DNA from: Hyphomonas sp.
GTDB taxonomy: Bacteria > Pseudomonadota > Alphaproteobacteria > Caulobacterales > Hyphomonadaceae
Reading direction: 5' to 3'
Length of the DNA stretch: 7,534 bases
NCBI GenBank assembly: GCA_024743015.1
Contig: JANSXJ010000177.1
Span: 1 to 7,534 of the forward strand
Numbering within the stretch: position 1 is the first letter of the stretch; each line of letters begins with the position of its first letter. Positions 6,007-7,534 of the stretch are shown here, piece after piece. The notes beneath the pieces were generated by a model, which worked only from the letters and a program-made list of their open reading frames with translations, had not been told where the DNA came from and made no database searches. A program made the position numbers and the translations under genes.

Positions 6007-7534
6007 TGCTGGGACTGGCTCGACTGATTATACTCTGCTGCGCGGCGTTGTTCGTAAGTGGGTTGGCCGTCGGTCAGGAAGAGATCCGGAACTTTGATGT
6101 CGTCATCGATGTCCAGACGAATGGCGACATCAAAGTCACTGAGACAATCGAGGTGAATGTTGAAGGCCGCGATATCCGCCGAGGGATCTTCCGCGACCTT
6201 CCCGCATATTATGAAGACTCCGATGGCACGGGCCGCCTGCCGTACAGGTACACCATCCTGAGTGTCAGAAAGGATGGCGAACGTGAGCCATACTCACGCG
6301 AAACGATCGGAAACGCCGTCCGCGTTCAGATCGGCGATCCTGATGTCTATCTGGATTACCGCGTTCACTCCTATGAAATTCGCTATCTCGTGAAGAACAT
6401 GGTTCGATACAGCGAAGGCTTTGACGAGATTTATTGGAACGCCACGGGCACGTACTGGCAATTCCCGATCCTCTCGGCGAGCGCGGACGTGCGTTTCCCG
6501 GACAGGGCGCAGGTGGTCGATGCGAATGCCTATACGGGATACCGCGGCAGTGCTGGCCGGGACTATGAGTACAGCGCCAATGGCACGTCTCACGTGTTTC
6601 GAACCAATCGACCTCTGGAGCCTCGTGAGGGGCTGACAGTTTCTGTCGCGATTGCAAAAGGCGTGATCGATCCCCCGTCTTTATCCGATAAAGGCTGGCT
6701 ATGGTGGGCGCGAAATGGCGCACTCACGGCGCTCATCACGTCCTTCTTCGGATTGCTGGTCTTTTATATGCGCAGCTTTGATCGGGTCGGCCGTGATCCG
6801 ACAAAAGGGCCTGTGTTTCCGCAATATGAGCCGCCGAAAGGGTACTCACCCGCCGCCGCGCATCATATCTATTATCGCGGGTTCCGTGGCCATGATGGAT
6901 TGATCGGAAGCCTTATGTTCCTCGCTGCGAACGGGCACCTGCGTATCGACGTAGACAAGCAGGACAAAAAGAAAACAACTCTATCGAAGCAATCATCCGG
7001 CCCTGCGACGGCGCTGACGGCCGAGCTGGCATCGTTCCATAACCGTCTGTTCTCAGGGAAGACTTCAGTCAAACTGGGTGAAAAGTATGATGCGGACTTC
7101 ACCAAGGCTTACACTCAGTTCCGGAAAAAGATCTCGGGTAAATATGGCTCAGCCTATTTCAAATGGAATCTCATCTATCTCATTATCGGCGGAGTTCTCA
7201 GCATCGCAGCTGTGGCGTTTGCCATCGCGCAAGCTTCGTACTGGTCCGGCTGGCATACGCTGCTCGTCGTCTCACTGGCTGGATTGAATGGTCTGTTTAT
7301 GTACCTGATGCCCGCACCGACGGAGAAAGGACAGGATGTCAGGACCCATTTGCAAGGCTTCCGCTTGTACATGGAGAAGGCCGAAAAACTGCAACTCAAC
7401 TCGGTAGAGGTGGGCAGTGATGCTCCGCCGCCGATGACGGTTGAGCGGTACGAGACTTTCCTGCCTTTTGCCGTTGCGCTGGGGGTTGAAAAACCGTGGA
7501 CCAAGCATTTCGAACGCCTGATTCCTGAGGAAGC
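6006..7534 (+). CDS. DUF2207 domain membrane protein (partial, runs off window end)
   Basis: The frame stays open from the ATG at 6006 to the end of the window, giving 509 residues without a stop. A signal peptide (about 1-23, ending AVG before Gln24) leads into a DUF2207 domain. Family marks are RGIFRDLP (59-66), the HSYEIRYLVK region and EIYWNATGTYWQFPI (141-155). A transmembrane helix at about 236-256 follows, then a cytoplasmic part with PPKGYSP (276-282) and GHDGLIGSLMFLAANGHL (about 300-317). Two more helices lie at about 388-408 and 414-434, followed by HLQGFRLYMEKAEKL (448-462) and FLPFAVALGV (485-494). This matches predicted membrane proteins of the YciQ/DUF2207 type, whose function is unknown. 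Family members usually end in further membrane and glycine- or serine-rich sequence, which here lies beyond the window. The start overlaps the lemA stop by one base, with no separate ribosome binding site needed. Interaction with LemA in the envelope is an inference from this tight pairing. Confidence 0.9.
   Translation, partial: MLGLARLIILCCAALFVSGLAVGQEEIRNFDVVIDVQTNGDIKVTETIEVNVEGRDIRRGIFRDLPAYYEDSDGTGRLPYRYTILSVRKDGEREPYSRETIGNAVRVQIGDPDVYLDYRVHSYEIRYLVKNMVRYSEGFDEIYWNATGTYWQFPILSASADVRFPDRAQVVDANAYTGYRGSAGRDYEYSANGTSHVFRTNRPLEPREGLTVSVAIAKGVIDPPSLSDKGWLWWARNGALTALITSFFGLLVFYMRSFDRVGRDPTKGPVFPQYEPPKGYSPAAAHHIYYRGFRGHDGLIGSLMFLAANGHLRIDVDKQDKKKTTLSKQSSGPATALTAELASFHNRLFSGKTSVKLGEKYDADFTKAYTQFRKKISGKYGSAYFKWNLIYLIIGGVLSIAAVAFAIAQASYWSGWHTLLVVSLAGLNGLFMYLMPAPTEKGQDVRTHLQGFRLYMEKAEKLQLNSVEVGSDAPPPMTVERYETFLPFAVALGVEKPWTKHFERLIPEE

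Overview
The window is an ordinary-looking stretch of chromosome from a moderately GC-rich Gram-negative bacterium. Gene style suggests an alphaproteobacterium, perhaps of the Hyphomonadaceae type. This is inferred from protein character, not from a marker gene. No mobile element, CRISPR array, tRNA, rRNA or defence-type cluster is visible. Coding density is high and the gene order is easy to follow.

Left block, plus strand (1-3596): the window opens with the last 59 codons of an unidentified protein that ends in a membrane helix and three arginines, followed by a probable weak intrinsic terminator. Three genes then lie head to tail with gaps of 21 and 10 bases. They encode a lipoprotein peptide-binding protein of the OppA/DppA (SBP_bac_5) type, a DUF3667 membrane protein with an N-terminal zinc ribbon, and an RluA-family RNA pseudouridine synthase. 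The short gaps suggest one transcript, although the three functions are not obviously related. No ABC permease or ATPase accompanies the binding protein.

Centre, minus strand (3593-5269): an AbgT-family transporter (p-aminobenzoyl-glutamate uptake / antifolate efflux family) converges on the pseudouridine synthase so tightly that the two stop codons share bases. The only good intrinsic terminator for the transporter (3523-3554, minus strand) lies inside the pseudouridine synthase coding sequence.

Right block, plus strand (5440-7534): a divergent intergenic region of about 170 bases carries two separate inverted repeats. It leads into lemA, which overlaps the start of a DUF2207 membrane protein gene that runs off the window end. 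LemA and DUF2207 appear to form a two-gene cell-envelope unit.

I did not find convincing evidence of a novel multi-gene system. The items most worth a second look are the terminator embedded antisense in a coding sequence, the two dyads between abgT and lemA, the lemA-DUF2207 pair, and the pairing of the DUF3667 protein with an orphan peptide-binding lipoprotein.
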